Source: Bacteroidales bacterium GP4
GTDB lineage: Bacteria > Bacteroidota > Bacteroidia > Bacteroidales > Muribaculaceae
Reading direction: 5' to 3'
DNA length: 9,357 nt
NCBI GenBank assembly: GCA_001701065.1
Contig: DAAL01000258.1
Location: forward strand, 3,408-12,764
The notes under the pieces were generated by a model. The model saw only the letters and a program-made list of their open reading frames with translations. It was not told the origin of the DNA and ran no database searches. Below are positions 1 to 7,104 of the stretch, piece by piece; position 1 is the first letter of the stretch, and each line of letters opens with the position of its first letter. Both the position numbers and the translations under genes were made by a program.

Positions 1-198
1 GTTGAGGCGAAGCCTGACATTAGAGTGCGGTATCTGGAGGATGACTTAAAAGCTGAATGTCCTGTGTGTGGTTCGTGCTATAATGTCAATGAATACAACG
101 GAAGTCCGGTTTCAGGGAAAGCGTTTGATTTAAAATACGGACTGCGACGCTATCGGGTGGTGCCGGGTGCTCAAGGAGGTTATCTGATCACTTTCTGA
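1..198 (+). CDS. Rieske-like protein, C-terminal fragment (5' end outside window)
   Basis: Frame 1 is open from the first base to a TGA stop and encodes the last 65 residues of a longer protein. The fragment contains CPVCGSCYNV (fragment residues 20-29), then a glycine/proline turn (NGSPVSGKA), then YGLRRYRVVP and GGYLITF at the C-terminus. This order (cysteine pair, G-x-P-x-x-G turn, then L-x-x-Y-x-V strands) resembles the second half of a Rieske fold, and I recall similar short putative lipoproteins in Bacteroidales. A true Rieske [2Fe-2S] site has C-x2-H as its second half. Here it is C-x2-C, so the site may bind zinc or another metal, or only be structural. The N-terminus, any signal peptide and the first ligand pair lie upstream of the window, so localisation cannot be seen. 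The gene is convergent with the neighbouring lipoprotein gene and shares its terminator. The coding call is firm; the family call is tentative. Confidence 0.7.
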   Translation, partial: VEAKPDIRVRYLEDDLKAECPVCGSCYNVNEYNGSPVSGKAFDLKYGLRRYRVVPGAQGGYLITF

Positions 199-214
199 TT
201 TCGCATAACGACAA

Positions 215-248
215 AAAAAGACTTCCGCAGTTGCGCGGAAGTCTTTTT
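215..248. terminator. Perfect bidirectional intrinsic terminator
   Basis: A perfect 14-base-pair stem (215-228 with 235-248) closes a 6-base loop. The GC-rich core GACTTCCGC/GCGGAAGTC is flanked by AAAAA on the left and TTTTT on the right, so either strand gives a hairpin followed by a U tract. It lies 16 bases after the stop of the plus-strand Rieske-like gene and 17 bases before the stop of the minus-strand lipoprotein gene. This near-symmetric placement fits a terminator shared by two convergent genes. Confidence 0.92.
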
Positions 249-265
249 CAGTTATTATATCTATT

Positions 266-1129
266 TTAGTCTACTTGGATTACAAGATAGTTGGAGAGGC
301 TCCAGAACTTGTCGGGGTTAGTGATGCGGATTACTTTACCTCCTTCGCCATCTTCGATTACGTAAGAATCAGCCGGCATGTTAGTGGCGATTTTTGCTTT
401 CTTGGCGTGGGTCGGGATGATAGTGAGGTTACGCTTGTCGCCCTTGGTAAAGTAGCTTTGCTGGAAGTCAGCCTGCAATAGTTTGGTCTTGCGGAGGAAT
501 CCTGTTTCGATGATTTTGGCTTCCTTCAGTTCTTTCTTTGTTCCTATTGCGTAGTAGCAGGTGTTGAGTTCATTGGTCAAAGCCTGTGATTCAGCCTGAG
601 CTTTTATCTTCTCGTCGGTAACTGAATCCACGGTCACTGTCAGTGAGTCAACTTTGGTGCCAAGGTCGGCAATCTGAATTTTGGCGGCTGCAAGGTCGTT
701 GCGCAAAGTGGAGATAGTAGCCTCTTGTGTGGCTATCTCAGCTTTTAAGTTCTCAACGGTCTTTTTCAGTGTACCGCTATAGTTCTGTGAATTTTTAAGT
801 TTTGTCTCAAGTTCGGCAAGACGTTCGCGGCGTTCCTGCAATGCCTGCTGGATGGCAACCATGTCATGCTTAATCTGATCCTTGCGGGACTGCGATTCCG
901 ATGTCAAGTCATTGGTGCTTCCAAGAATCTTTTCCAGGTCTTTGATTTGGTTCATGCCATCGGTGATGTCGTTCAACAAAATCAACAAGCTGTCCTGATT
1001 AGCAAGGGCTACCCGCAAAGAGTCGTCAAGCTGGACGTTCTCTGCCTCCATTTTCTTAATTTTCCCTCCATCACAAGCAGTCAGGCAGATTAATCCGGCT
1101 GTTGCGATAATTGTAATAATTTTTTTCAT
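266..1129 (-). CDS. Coiled-coil envelope lipoprotein, possible Cbp1-type adhesin
   Basis: The protein has 287 residues. It starts with a lipoprotein signal peptide (MKKIITIIATAGLICLTAC) whose lipobox LTAC places the acylated cysteine at residue 19, so the mature protein should be membrane-anchored outside the cytoplasm. Residues about 25-190 are rich in E, K, Q, L and A with heptad-like spacing and should form a long coiled coil. Residues about 191-287 form a more globular tail with beta-like segments (RNLTIIPTHA, KVIRITNP, YLVIQVD). Four D-S-(L/V) triplets, at residues 36, 46, 161 and 168, match the Bacteroidetes O-glycosylation motif D-(S/T)-(A/I/L/V/M/T). Proteins of this build in Bacteroidales are often labelled Cbp1-family collagen-binding glycoprotein adhesins. 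I recall that label from memory and could not test it, and adhesion is not shown here. The ATG at 1129 is chosen because it begins the signal peptide. The reading frame extends further upstream, but that part overlaps rsmI and looks unlike a protein N-terminus. The gene lies 43 bases after rsmI and could be co-transcribed with it. Confidence 0.85.
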   Translation of the reverse strand: MKKIITIIATAGLICLTACDGGKIKKMEAENVQLDDSLRVALANQDSLLILLNDITDGMNQIKDLEKILGSTNDLTSESQSRKDQIKHDMVAIQQALQERRERLAELETKLKNSQNYSGTLKKTVENLKAEIATQEATISTLRNDLAAAKIQIADLGTKVDSLTVTVDSVTDEKIKAQAESQALTNELNTCYYAIGTKKELKEAKIIETGFLRKTKLLQADFQQSYFTKGDKRNLTIIPTHAKKAKIATNMPADSYVIEDGEGGKVIRITNPDKFWSLSNYLVIQVD

Positions 1130-1157
1130 ATTATTTTGGTTATAGTTAATATATTTA

Positions 1158-1165
1158 CAAATAAA
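1158..1165 (-). promoter_or_regulatory. Weak candidate -7 box for the lipoprotein gene
   Basis: On the minus strand the sequence reads TTTATTTG, seven of eight positions of the Bacteroidetes -7 consensus TAnnTTTG. It lies about 30 bases before the lipoprotein ATG in an AT-rich gap after rsmI. No TTTG -33 element is seen at the usual 19-21-base spacing, so read-through from rsmI is an equally good explanation. Confidence 0.25.
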
Positions 1166-1172
1166 TAGTTCT

Positions 1173-1907
1173 CTACTCGTTGTCGGATTCCTCGGTGCGG
1201 TATTTGTTGCGGTGGGAATCCTTTGAAGGCAATTTCTCCTTACCTTCAACAGTAATAACAATCTCTCCTTTGGGAATGTTTTCGGAGAAATGTTCTATTA
1301 GTTCAGAAAGCTTGCCTACTACAGTGGTGTCGTGCAATTTTGAAATCTCACGCGACACTGAAGCTTCCCTGTTATCGCCGCATACTTCAGCTAATTGCTG
1401 CAATGTTTTCACAAGCCGTAACGGTGACTCGTAGATGATAAAAGTACGGGAATCCTCGGCAAGTTCGGCAAGGCGTGTGGCGCGTCCTTTCTTTACTGGA
1501 AGAAATCCTTCAAACACAAACCTGTCACAGGGCAATCCTGAGTTTATGAGCGCCGGAATCAGTGCCGTGGCACCCGGTAGAGTCTCCACATCGATGTCGT
1601 TGTTGCGACATGCTCTTACAAGCATGAATCCGGGATCGGAAATACCGGGAGTGCCTGCATCGCTCACAAGAGAAATTTTCATCCCTGACTTTAGTTTTTC
1701 AACAACGTTGTCCACCGCTCTGTGTTCATTCCATTTGTGGTGGCTTGCCGTAGGGGTGGTGATTTCAAAATGTTTTAGAAGAACTGCGCTTGTGCGCGTG
1801 TCCTCGCACAGAATCAGATCACAGTTTTTGAGCGTGTCGATGGCACGGAATGTCATGTCGCCGAGATTTCCGACAGGGGTAGGGACGATGTAAAGTTTGC
1901 CGCTCAT
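1173..1907 (-). CDS. rsmI: 16S rRNA (cytidine1402-2'-O)-methyltransferase RsmI
   Basis: RsmI uses S-adenosylmethionine to 2'-O-methylate C1402 of 16S rRNA in the decoding centre; it is cytoplasmic. The 244-residue product shows the tetrapyrrole-methylase-like fold signatures in order: YIVPTPVGNLGDMT (6-19), CEDTRTS (34-40), VSDAGTPGISDPG (81-93), LPGATALIPAL (110-120), FEGFLP (132-137), a YESPLRL segment (159-165) and PKGEIVI (212-218). It ends soon after, with a charged tail, and is shorter than the E. coli enzyme (about 286 residues), whose C-terminal extension is missing. I believe such short forms are common in Bacteroidetes. The ATG at 1907 directly precedes the first conserved strand. 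The stop of the upstream unknown gene is only 9 bases before this start, so the two are almost certainly co-transcribed from the promoter near 2590. There is no Shine-Dalgarno sequence in the 9-base gap, so translational coupling is possible. No key motif is missing. Confidence 0.96.
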   Translation of the reverse strand: MSGKLYIVPTPVGNLGDMTFRAIDTLKNCDLILCEDTRTSAVLLKHFEITTPTASHHKWNEHRAVDNVVEKLKSGMKISLVSDAGTPGISDPGFMLVRACRNNDIDVETLPGATALIPALINSGLPCDRFVFEGFLPVKKGRATRLAELAEDSRTFIIYESPLRLVKTLQQLAEVCGDNREASVSREISKLHDTTVVGKLSELIEHFSENIPKGEIVITVEGKEKLPSKDSHRNKYRTEESDNE

Positions 1908-1916
1908 ATTAAGTTG

Positions 1917-2558
1917 TTATGCGAAGTGATGCTCTACTATTGCCATGAAGTCTTGAACTTCCTGACTGTTTTTGTCCCATTTAAGGTCATCATAGAAGTA
2001 TTCGTTGGCTTCCTCAAGTGATGACATGGCTTCAATCATGTTAATTGCGTCGGAAAAGTCGCTCTCGCTGTTGCCGAACAGTTCGCGGCGGAAGCGGAAA
2101 CGGTCGTTGAGCGAGAATGCTTTGCGTAAATCCTTATAGGTTCTACGTGCCAATTTTTCATCAAGACGTATTCCTTGTTCTTCATTTTTTGTGTCCGGTC
2201 GTTTTTCGTCAGCCAAGCTTATCACCGGTTTTGGAGCTTCCTCTACCGGCTCTTCTTCTTTAACGGCAATTTCAGGCTCTTCATCTGCAGGAGGTGTTAC
2301 AGGTTCTTGAACGGCTTCGGGAAGAATTTCCGGTTCAGGTTCCGGCATTTTTTGTTCTTCCGCCGGAGTGGGTGTAACGGGAACTGTGCATTCAGCTTCG
2401 GGACTATGCTCCGCGATGCCTTCCGACAATCCGTGTATCTTCTCGGCTATAAGCTGCCACACCTTGTCAGGAGTCTCCTCCCCGCGGTGCAGAACCATGT
2501 ATAGCAACCCTTCAAGTTCATAATTGAGAGTTATAAGCTCTTCTATATTTACGTTCAT
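1917..2558 (-). CDS. Uncharacterised acidic, proline-rich linker protein upstream of rsmI
   Basis: I do not recognise a named function. The 213-residue protein has three parts. Residues 1-51 look helical (NIEELITLNYELEGLLYMVL). Residues about 52-125 are a low-complexity linker dominated by P, E, V and A (for example EPEPEILPE), very likely disordered. Residues about 128-213 form a compact charged domain with FSLNDRFRFRRELFGN (148-163), an acidic helix (SDFSDAINMIEAMSS), EANEYFYDDLKWD (183-195) and VQDFMAIVEHHF at the end. I recall a similar C-terminal block (NDRFRFRRELFG) in unannotated Bacteroidales proteins. There is no signal peptide or membrane segment, so it is probably cytoplasmic. The ATG at 2558 is preferred over an in-frame TTG four codons upstream because it lies about 25 bases after an exact -7 box. 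It is the first gene of a transcript that continues into rsmI nine bases later. The reading frame is secure; the function is unknown. Confidence 0.85.
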   Translation of the reverse strand: MNVNIEELITLNYELEGLLYMVLHRGEETPDKVWQLIAEKIHGLSEGIAEHSPEAECTVPVTPTPAEEQKMPEPEPEILPEAVQEPVTPPADEEPEIAVKEEEPVEEAPKPVISLADEKRPDTKNEEQGIRLDEKLARRTYKDLRKAFSLNDRFRFRRELFGNSESDFSDAINMIEAMSSLEEANEYFYDDLKWDKNSQEVQDFMAIVEHHFA

Positions 2559-2583
2559 TTTCGTAATCAATTTGTAACGTCCG

Positions 2584-2591
2584 CAAAGTTA
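2584..2591 (-). promoter_or_regulatory. Bacteroidetes -7 promoter box for the unknown gene/rsmI operon
   Basis: On the minus strand the sequence is TAACTTTG, an exact match to the Bacteroidetes sigma-ABfr -7 consensus TAnnTTTG. It lies 25 bases before the ATG at 2558, which predicts a short leader of about 20 bases. The region 19-21 bases further upstream is AT-rich but has no clean TTTG -33 element. The same octamer precedes gdhA. Confidence 0.65.
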
Positions 2592-2624
2592 ATAAATCTC
2601 TTTTAAACATATCACTATTTTGTT

Positions 2625-2664
2625 AAAAAAATGACACCCCCGGTTCCTGAAAGAATCGGGGGTG
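2625..2664 (-). terminator. Intrinsic terminator of gdhA
   Basis: On the minus strand an 8-base-pair GC-rich stem (CACCCCCG paired with CGGGGGTG), which can extend by three pairs past one A-C mismatch, is followed within four bases by a run of seven T (2631 down to 2625). It starts 28 bases after the gdhA stop and lies upstream of the next promoter, so it should insulate gdhA from the unknown gene/rsmI operon. Confidence 0.85.
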
Positions 2665-2692
2665 CAGTATAGAATGATATTCTGTATCGGGA

Positions 2693-4027
2693 TTAGAGGA
2701 TACCTTGTGCCATCATGGCGCGGGCAACTTTCATGAAGCCTGCCACATTAGCACCTTTCACGTAGTTGATATAGCCGTTTTCTTCAGTGCCGTATTTAGC
2801 GCACTGTGCATGGATGTTAGCCATGATGTTTTTGAGCTTATTATCAACTTCCTCTTCGCTCCAAGAGAGTTTCTGAGAGTTCTGTGCCATTTCAAGACCT
2901 GAAACTGACACACCACCTGCGTTAGCGGCTTTTCCGGGAGCGTAAAGAATCTTGGCTTTCAAGAATTCCTTGATTGCCTCGGGAGTAGAAGGCATGTTAG
3001 CGCCTTCGCTCACTGCGAAGCATCCGTTGGCGAGAAGTGTGCGTGCGTCGTCACCGTCGAGTTCGTTCTGAGTTGCTGACGGCATGGCAATGTCACACTT
3101 GTAACCCCAAGGACGACCGCCTTCAACATATTCGCAACCGTATTCTTCAGCGAATTCACGTATACGTCCGCGATATTCGTTCTTCAAGCGGAAGATATAG
3201 TTGAGTTGTTCCTCGGTAAGACCTTCGGGAACATAGATGCATCCGTCAGAGTCACTCATTGTGATTACTTTTGCGCCGAGAGAAAGGAGCTTCTTGGCTG
3301 TGTAAGTGGCAACGTTACCTGAACCGGAGATAGCAACCACTTTATCCTTGATGTCGATGCCGCGGGTCTTGAGCATATTCAACAGGAAGTAAACGTTACC
3401 GTAACCGGTAGCTTCGGGGCGGATAAGAGATCCACCGAATTCAAGACCTTTACCGGTGAATGTTCCGGTGTTTTCAAGCGCCATCTTTTTGTACATACCG
3501 TACATGTAGCCGACTTCGCGACCGCCCACACCTATGTCGCCTGCGGGTACGTCGGTGTCAGGACCGATGTGTCGCCAGAGTTCCTGGATGAACGCCTGGC
3601 AGAAACGCATAACTTCCATGTCGCTCTTTCCGCGCGGAGAGAAGTCGGAACCGCCTTTACCGCCACCCATGGCGAGAGTAGTCAACGAGTTCTTGAATGT
3701 CTGCTCGAAAGCGAGGAACTTAAGGATTGACTGGTTAACTGAAGAGTGGAAACGTATACCGCCTTTGTACGGGCCAATGGCATTGTTGTGCTGGATACGG
3801 TAACCCATGTTGTTCTGCACTTTACCCTTGTCGTCAACCCATGACACACGGAAAGAGAAGATGCGGTCAGGAATGCAAAGACGTTCAATCAGGTTATAGC
3901 GTTCAAATTCGGGATGCTTGTTGTATTCATCCTCGATAGTGGTAATTACTTCTTCTACGGCTTGTAGATACTCAGGTTCATTTGGAAAACGACGTCTCAG
4001 GTCGTCAAGTACTTCAGTAGCTTTCAT
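2693..4027 (-). CDS. gdhA: Glutamate dehydrogenase, class I hexameric type, probably NADP-dependent
   Basis: The enzyme catalyses the reversible reductive amination of 2-oxoglutarate with ammonia to glutamate in the cytoplasm. The 444-residue length matches the small hexameric class. Visible signatures are YKGGIRFH (87-94), the active-site block FKNSLTTLAMGGGKGG (111-126) with the expected catalytic lysine K124, RFCQAFIQEL (141-150), and PAGDIGVGGREVGY (161-174) with the catalytic aspartate D164. The dinucleotide-binding loop SGSGNVA (234-240) follows, then MPSATQNEL (315-323), VSEGANMPSTPEA (339-351) and LYAPGKAANAGGVSVSGLEM (361-380). The overall pattern is that of anabolic NADP-dependent enzymes, but Bacteroides relatives can use both cofactors, so specificity is inferred. 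The ATG at 4027 is the first methionine, gives the family's usual N-terminus, and lies about 45 bases after an exact -7 box. The gene appears monocistronic, with its own promoter upstream and a strong hairpin terminator downstream. All key residues are present. Confidence 0.97.
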   Translation of the reverse strand: MKATEVLDDLRRRFPNEPEYLQAVEEVITTIEDEYNKHPEFERYNLIERLCIPDRIFSFRVSWVDDKGKVQNNMGYRIQHNNAIGPYKGGIRFHSSVNQSILKFLAFEQTFKNSLTTLAMGGGKGGSDFSPRGKSDMEVMRFCQAFIQELWRHIGPDTDVPAGDIGVGGREVGYMYGMYKKMALENTGTFTGKGLEFGGSLIRPEATGYGNVYFLLNMLKTRGIDIKDKVVAISGSGNVATYTAKKLLSLGAKVITMSDSDGCIYVPEGLTEEQLNYIFRLKNEYRGRIREFAEEYGCEYVEGGRPWGYKCDIAMPSATQNELDGDDARTLLANGCFAVSEGANMPSTPEAIKEFLKAKILYAPGKAANAGGVSVSGLEMAQNSQKLSWSEEEVDNKLKNIMANIHAQCAKYGTEENGYINYVKGANVAGFMKVARAMMAQGIL

Positions 4028-4072
4028 ACTAACTTTCTTGTGAGATTTTTATTTTAATTAGTTCGACGGCTA

Positions 4073-4080
4073 CAAAGTTA
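4073..4080 (-). promoter_or_regulatory. Bacteroidetes -7 promoter box for gdhA
   Basis: On the minus strand the sequence is TAACTTTG, an exact TAnnTTTG match, 45 bases before the gdhA ATG, predicting a leader of about 40 bases. It lies in the 106-base gap between the end of the GH3/serine-hydrolase gene and gdhA. The rest of that gap is AT-rich, with no clear -33 TTTG, no operator-like palindrome and no strong terminator. Confidence 0.6.
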
Positions 4081-4133
4081 CAATAAAAATCTTAATATCC
4101 TATCATTTTACCATAAAAAAAGTCGATTTAGTA

Positions 4134-7091
4134 TCAAAACGCACCATATATAGCACTCATTATATTAGGTCGGATATTTAGGCTATTGAATGCGGGATTG
4201 CTTCGCGAGGGGTTTATGCGGTTAGATAAAAAGATGTAAATTAGGTTGTTAGCAGGGTCTATCCATATGGAAGTGCCGGTAAATCCTATGTGTCCGTAGG
4301 TCGAAGCATGGGCTTCCGGGGCGGTAGGAGTTTTTTCGATATCGTCAGTGTCAGGAGCGTCAAAACCGAGTCGCCGACGCGAATTCGGGCTTTTTGACTC
4401 AGTGAACACCTTTATTGTTTCGAGGGAAAGTATCTCGGCTCCGCCGTAGGTTCCGCCGTTCAGCCACATCTGACCTAACTTGGCAAGGTCGTTGGCGTTG
4501 GAGAAAAGTCCCGCATTCCCTTGCACACCTCCGGAGTAGGCGGCGAGTTCGTCGTGGACATATCCTTTAAGCATCTGGCGGCGCAGAAAATTGTCCTTTT
4601 CAGTGGCGGCAATATCCGCAGCCTTGTACCGCTTTAGCGGAATATAGCCTGTGCGGTAAGCTCCGAGAGGACCGAATATGTTATTCTCCACCCAATTCTC
4701 ATGAGCCACTCCGGTGATGTTTTCCTCCATGTTCATCAACAGCGCAAAGTTGAGGTCGGAATAAAGATATTTCTTGGTGGGACGTAATTTTGCGTCGTAG
4801 ATGTGACGGAATATAGTGTCACGAGTTGCTTCGCCCACATATATATTATGAGCGGCGGCACGGTTCATTGCCGGGCTTTCAGTGGAGGAAGTGAGGTCTT
4901 TGCGAAGCCGTGCGTTCCTGTTGGCATAAAGACCGCGCTGCAACCTGATTGTGTTGTCGCCCCTCATTCTTCGTGAATACAGTTTGCCGGTATAGGAAGC
5001 GGTATCAATCATCAGCTTGTTCATGTCGATGGTGGCGGGAAGTCCGCTTTCATGATACAGCAGTTCAGCTACGGTGATGTTCTTTTTGTCGGTGTCTTTA
5101 AGTTCCGGAACGAATTTTGACACAGGTTCGTTTAGCTGAAAGTAATTTTCATCGTATGCTTTCATTATGCCGGGGAGAGTCCCGGTGACTTTGCTCACCG
5201 AAGCGAGATCGTAGATGGTGGAGTCATTGACTTTATGGAGCTTTGTATTGTCAGTATAGCCGTAGCTCTTGTCAAACACCACATAGCCGTCCTTCGCCAC
5301 AAGCACTTGGCATCCGGGGAATGCTCCCGTGCGGAGTCCTACAGAGACAAGGGAATCAATTTTTTTTTTCATCGAAGAGTCTATTCCCACATTGGCAGGT
5401 GAAGCATAGCCGAGCCGTGTTTTCATAATTCCTATGCCTGTACCTTCCTTAGCTACCCCTTCCACTGTCACGGGGAGAGTGCCGTTTATCCTGATTCCGC
5501 CAAAAAGAGCCTGTGCTCCGTACTGGTGGGCGATGGAATTATCCTCACCTTCCCAAATGATTGCCGAAGCCTTGACCGGTGCGAATTTGGCTATTTTGTA
5601 AGGGTTCATGAAGAATACCACAATCAGGTTTTTGCAGTCCTCAAGTTTCTTAAGGTCAGCTATTGAGGCGGCTTTGTCGTTGTACACCGCAGCTATAACT
5701 ATGTCGTGCTTCTTTATTGCGCTTAATGTGGCTGGGGATAATCCTGCGGTAGTGCCGTAGGCATCCACTTTGGCGTATTTTGCGCAATATTCGCTGAATG
5801 TGTTATGGGCAGAAGTGCCTATATTGACGGTGGCTATGCTCTCCTTTTCCAGATTGTGAATAGGGAGAAGACCGTCTTTGTTAGACAGGCATGTCACTGA
5901 TGCCGCTATGAGTTCACGGTTTATAGCCTCGGCTTCAGGCGTGTTTAATTCGGATTTCAAAGAAGTGGAATACACTTGCGCCATGGGTACTCCAAGCCCG
6001 AGAGCGTATTTGAATTTTAGCACTTTCCGGCATCGGTCAGCTATTTCCTCCTTTGTAATCTCTCCTTTTTCAAGCGCGGAGAGGAATGCGGCTATGTCAG
6101 CTTTCACTGTCAGTGATTCCAACAGCACGTCGGCACCGGCTTTAAAAGCTTGGAGACTTTTGTTGCCTTGGATGTCGGCTCCTTTCATGGCAAGCCCGTC
6201 GGTCCACACAAGTCCTTCAAAACCGAGTTGGTCTTTAAGCAGTCCTGTGGTGATTTTTCGTGACATGGACGAAGGATTGCCCGATGCGTCAAGTGCCGGC
6301 ACATTGAGGTGGGCTACCATCACGCCGGAAAGTCCGTTGTCGATGAAGTCAGTGAACGGAACAAGATCCGATTCTTTGAGAGTGGCAAGGGAATGATTCA
6401 CGGTGGGCAATGTGGCATGGGAATCCTGATTGGTGTCGCCATGACCGGGGAAATGCTTGCTCACAGCCATCACGCCGTTATCTTCCAGACCTTTGGAATA
6501 AGCGATGCCAAGGCGTGACACGTTGCGTGGATTCTCGCCGAAGGAGCGATACCCGATTACAGGGTTGTCAGGATTGGAGTTGACATCGAGCACCGGGGCA
6601 AAGTTGACCTGAATACCCATGCGGCGACATTGGCGCGCCACTTCCTGTCCGTACTTATATAATAAGGTGTCATTGGTTATGGCTCCCAATGTCATGTTGT
6701 AAGGAAACTTGGTAGTTCCCGGCACACGCATGGATAATCCCCATTCGCCGTCGAGGGTAATCATCAGCGGAACTTTAGCCAATGAACGGGCATAGTCGAT
6801 GAGTTTGGCGTAGTTATCGATAGATCCTTTGCTGAAAAGGAGTCCGCCCACGCCGTTGTTCACAACGTAGGTGTGTATGGCTGTCTTGGCTGTGGCAAGG
6901 TTTGCCGGATTTACTTTAGGCACGAACAGTTGCTCTATCTGCTGCTTGACAGTAAGAGTGTTGAATACTGAGTCCACCCATGCGTTCATTTTGCCTTCAT
7001 CAGCCGATGACAGGATGTTGGGTGTTGTCGCAGTCATGCATAAGGGAGAGAGGAAGCATGTCAATGAAAAGAATAGATTTTTAAGTTTCAT
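4134..7091 (-). CDS. Exported fusion of GH3 beta-N-acetylhexosaminidase and beta-lactamase-like serine hydrolase
   Basis: The 985-residue protein begins with an N-terminal export signal (residues 1 to about 22, no convincing lipobox), so it should act in the periplasm or outside. Residues about 33-370 form a GH3 domain of NagZ type. It has KHFPGHGDT (212-220) followed by D223-S-H225, the Asp-His dyad loop typical of NagZ-like acid/base catalysis, and VWTDGLAMKGAD (295-306) with the likely nucleophile D298. Residues about 390-560 form a GH3 C-terminal-type alpha/beta domain. Residues about 570-985 form a class C beta-lactamase/esterase-like domain: S631-V-S-K634 is the SxxK active site, Y777-S-D with N781 fits the second motif, and H934-I-G-F-T-G939 fits the KTG-like third motif. 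The likely job is removing N-acetylhexosamine from wall fragments or glycans, plus an esterase, amidase or peptidase step. The substrate of the second half is not known from sequence. The ATG at 7091 begins the signal peptide; 26 more in-frame codons upstream overlap the nucleotidase gene and are not signal-like. It lies 13 bases after the nucleotidase gene, so the two probably form an operon. Confidence 0.93.
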   Translation of the reverse strand: MKLKNLFFSLTCFLSPLCMTATTPNILSSADEGKMNAWVDSVFNTLTVKQQIEQLFVPKVNPANLATAKTAIHTYVVNNGVGGLLFSKGSIDNYAKLIDYARSLAKVPLMITLDGEWGLSMRVPGTTKFPYNMTLGAITNDTLLYKYGQEVARQCRRMGIQVNFAPVLDVNSNPDNPVIGYRSFGENPRNVSRLGIAYSKGLEDNGVMAVSKHFPGHGDTNQDSHATLPTVNHSLATLKESDLVPFTDFIDNGLSGVMVAHLNVPALDASGNPSSMSRKITTGLLKDQLGFEGLVWTDGLAMKGADIQGNKSLQAFKAGADVLLESLTVKADIAAFLSALEKGEITKEEIADRCRKVLKFKYALGLGVPMAQVYSTSLKSELNTPEAEAINRELIAASVTCLSNKDGLLPIHNLEKESIATVNIGTSAHNTFSEYCAKYAKVDAYGTTAGLSPATLSAIKKHDIVIAAVYNDKAASIADLKKLEDCKNLIVVFFMNPYKIAKFAPVKASAIIWEGEDNSIAHQYGAQALFGGIRINGTLPVTVEGVAKEGTGIGIMKTRLGYASPANVGIDSSMKKKIDSLVSVGLRTGAFPGCQVLVAKDGYVVFDKSYGYTDNTKLHKVNDSTIYDLASVSKVTGTLPGIMKAYDENYFQLNEPVSKFVPELKDTDKKNITVAELLYHESGLPATIDMNKLMIDTASYTGKLYSRRMRGDNTIRLQRGLYANRNARLRKDLTSSTESPAMNRAAAHNIYVGEATRDTIFRHIYDAKLRPTKKYLYSDLNFALLMNMEENITGVAHENWVENNIFGPLGAYRTGYIPLKRYKAADIAATEKDNFLRRQMLKGYVHDELAAYSGGVQGNAGLFSNANDLAKLGQMWLNGGTYGGAEILSLETIKVFTESKSPNSRRRLGFDAPDTDDIEKTPTAPEAHASTYGHIGFTGTSIWIDPANNLIYIFLSNRINPSRSNPAFNSLNIRPNIMSAIYGAF

Positions 7092-7104
7092 GTTTAAACG
7101 GGGA

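Noticed and set aside
1130..1261. 44-codon N-terminal extension of the lipoprotein reading frame
   Set aside because: It overlaps the end of rsmI, lacks protein-like N-terminal features, and would bury a textbook lipoprotein signal peptide inside the protein.
2220..2400. Possible DNA repeat array in the Pro/Glu-rich linker region
   Set aside because: The protein is low in complexity, but the codons vary and no fixed-length DNA unit recurs, so this is not a tandem repeat or CRISPR array.
2175..2504. Plus-strand open frame of 109 codons rich in Phe and Arg
   Set aside because: It is the reverse complement of the Pro/Glu/Lys-rich linker gene; its composition is explained by that gene, and it has no promoter or family match.
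2559..2570. TTG start four codons upstream of the ATG of the unknown protein
   Set aside because: A TTG start is rare, the following ATG is well placed relative to the -7 box, and the added residues contribute nothing recognisable.
4081..4133. Terminator after the GH3/serine-hydrolase gene
   Set aside because: There is a run of seven T on the minus strand, but only a 3-base-pair stem could be drawn before it; read-through into gdhA or factor-dependent termination is possible.
5878..6396. Plus-strand open frame of 172 codons
   Set aside because: It lies entirely antisense to the conserved GH3 catalytic domain and has serine-rich, non-family composition typical of a shadow frame.
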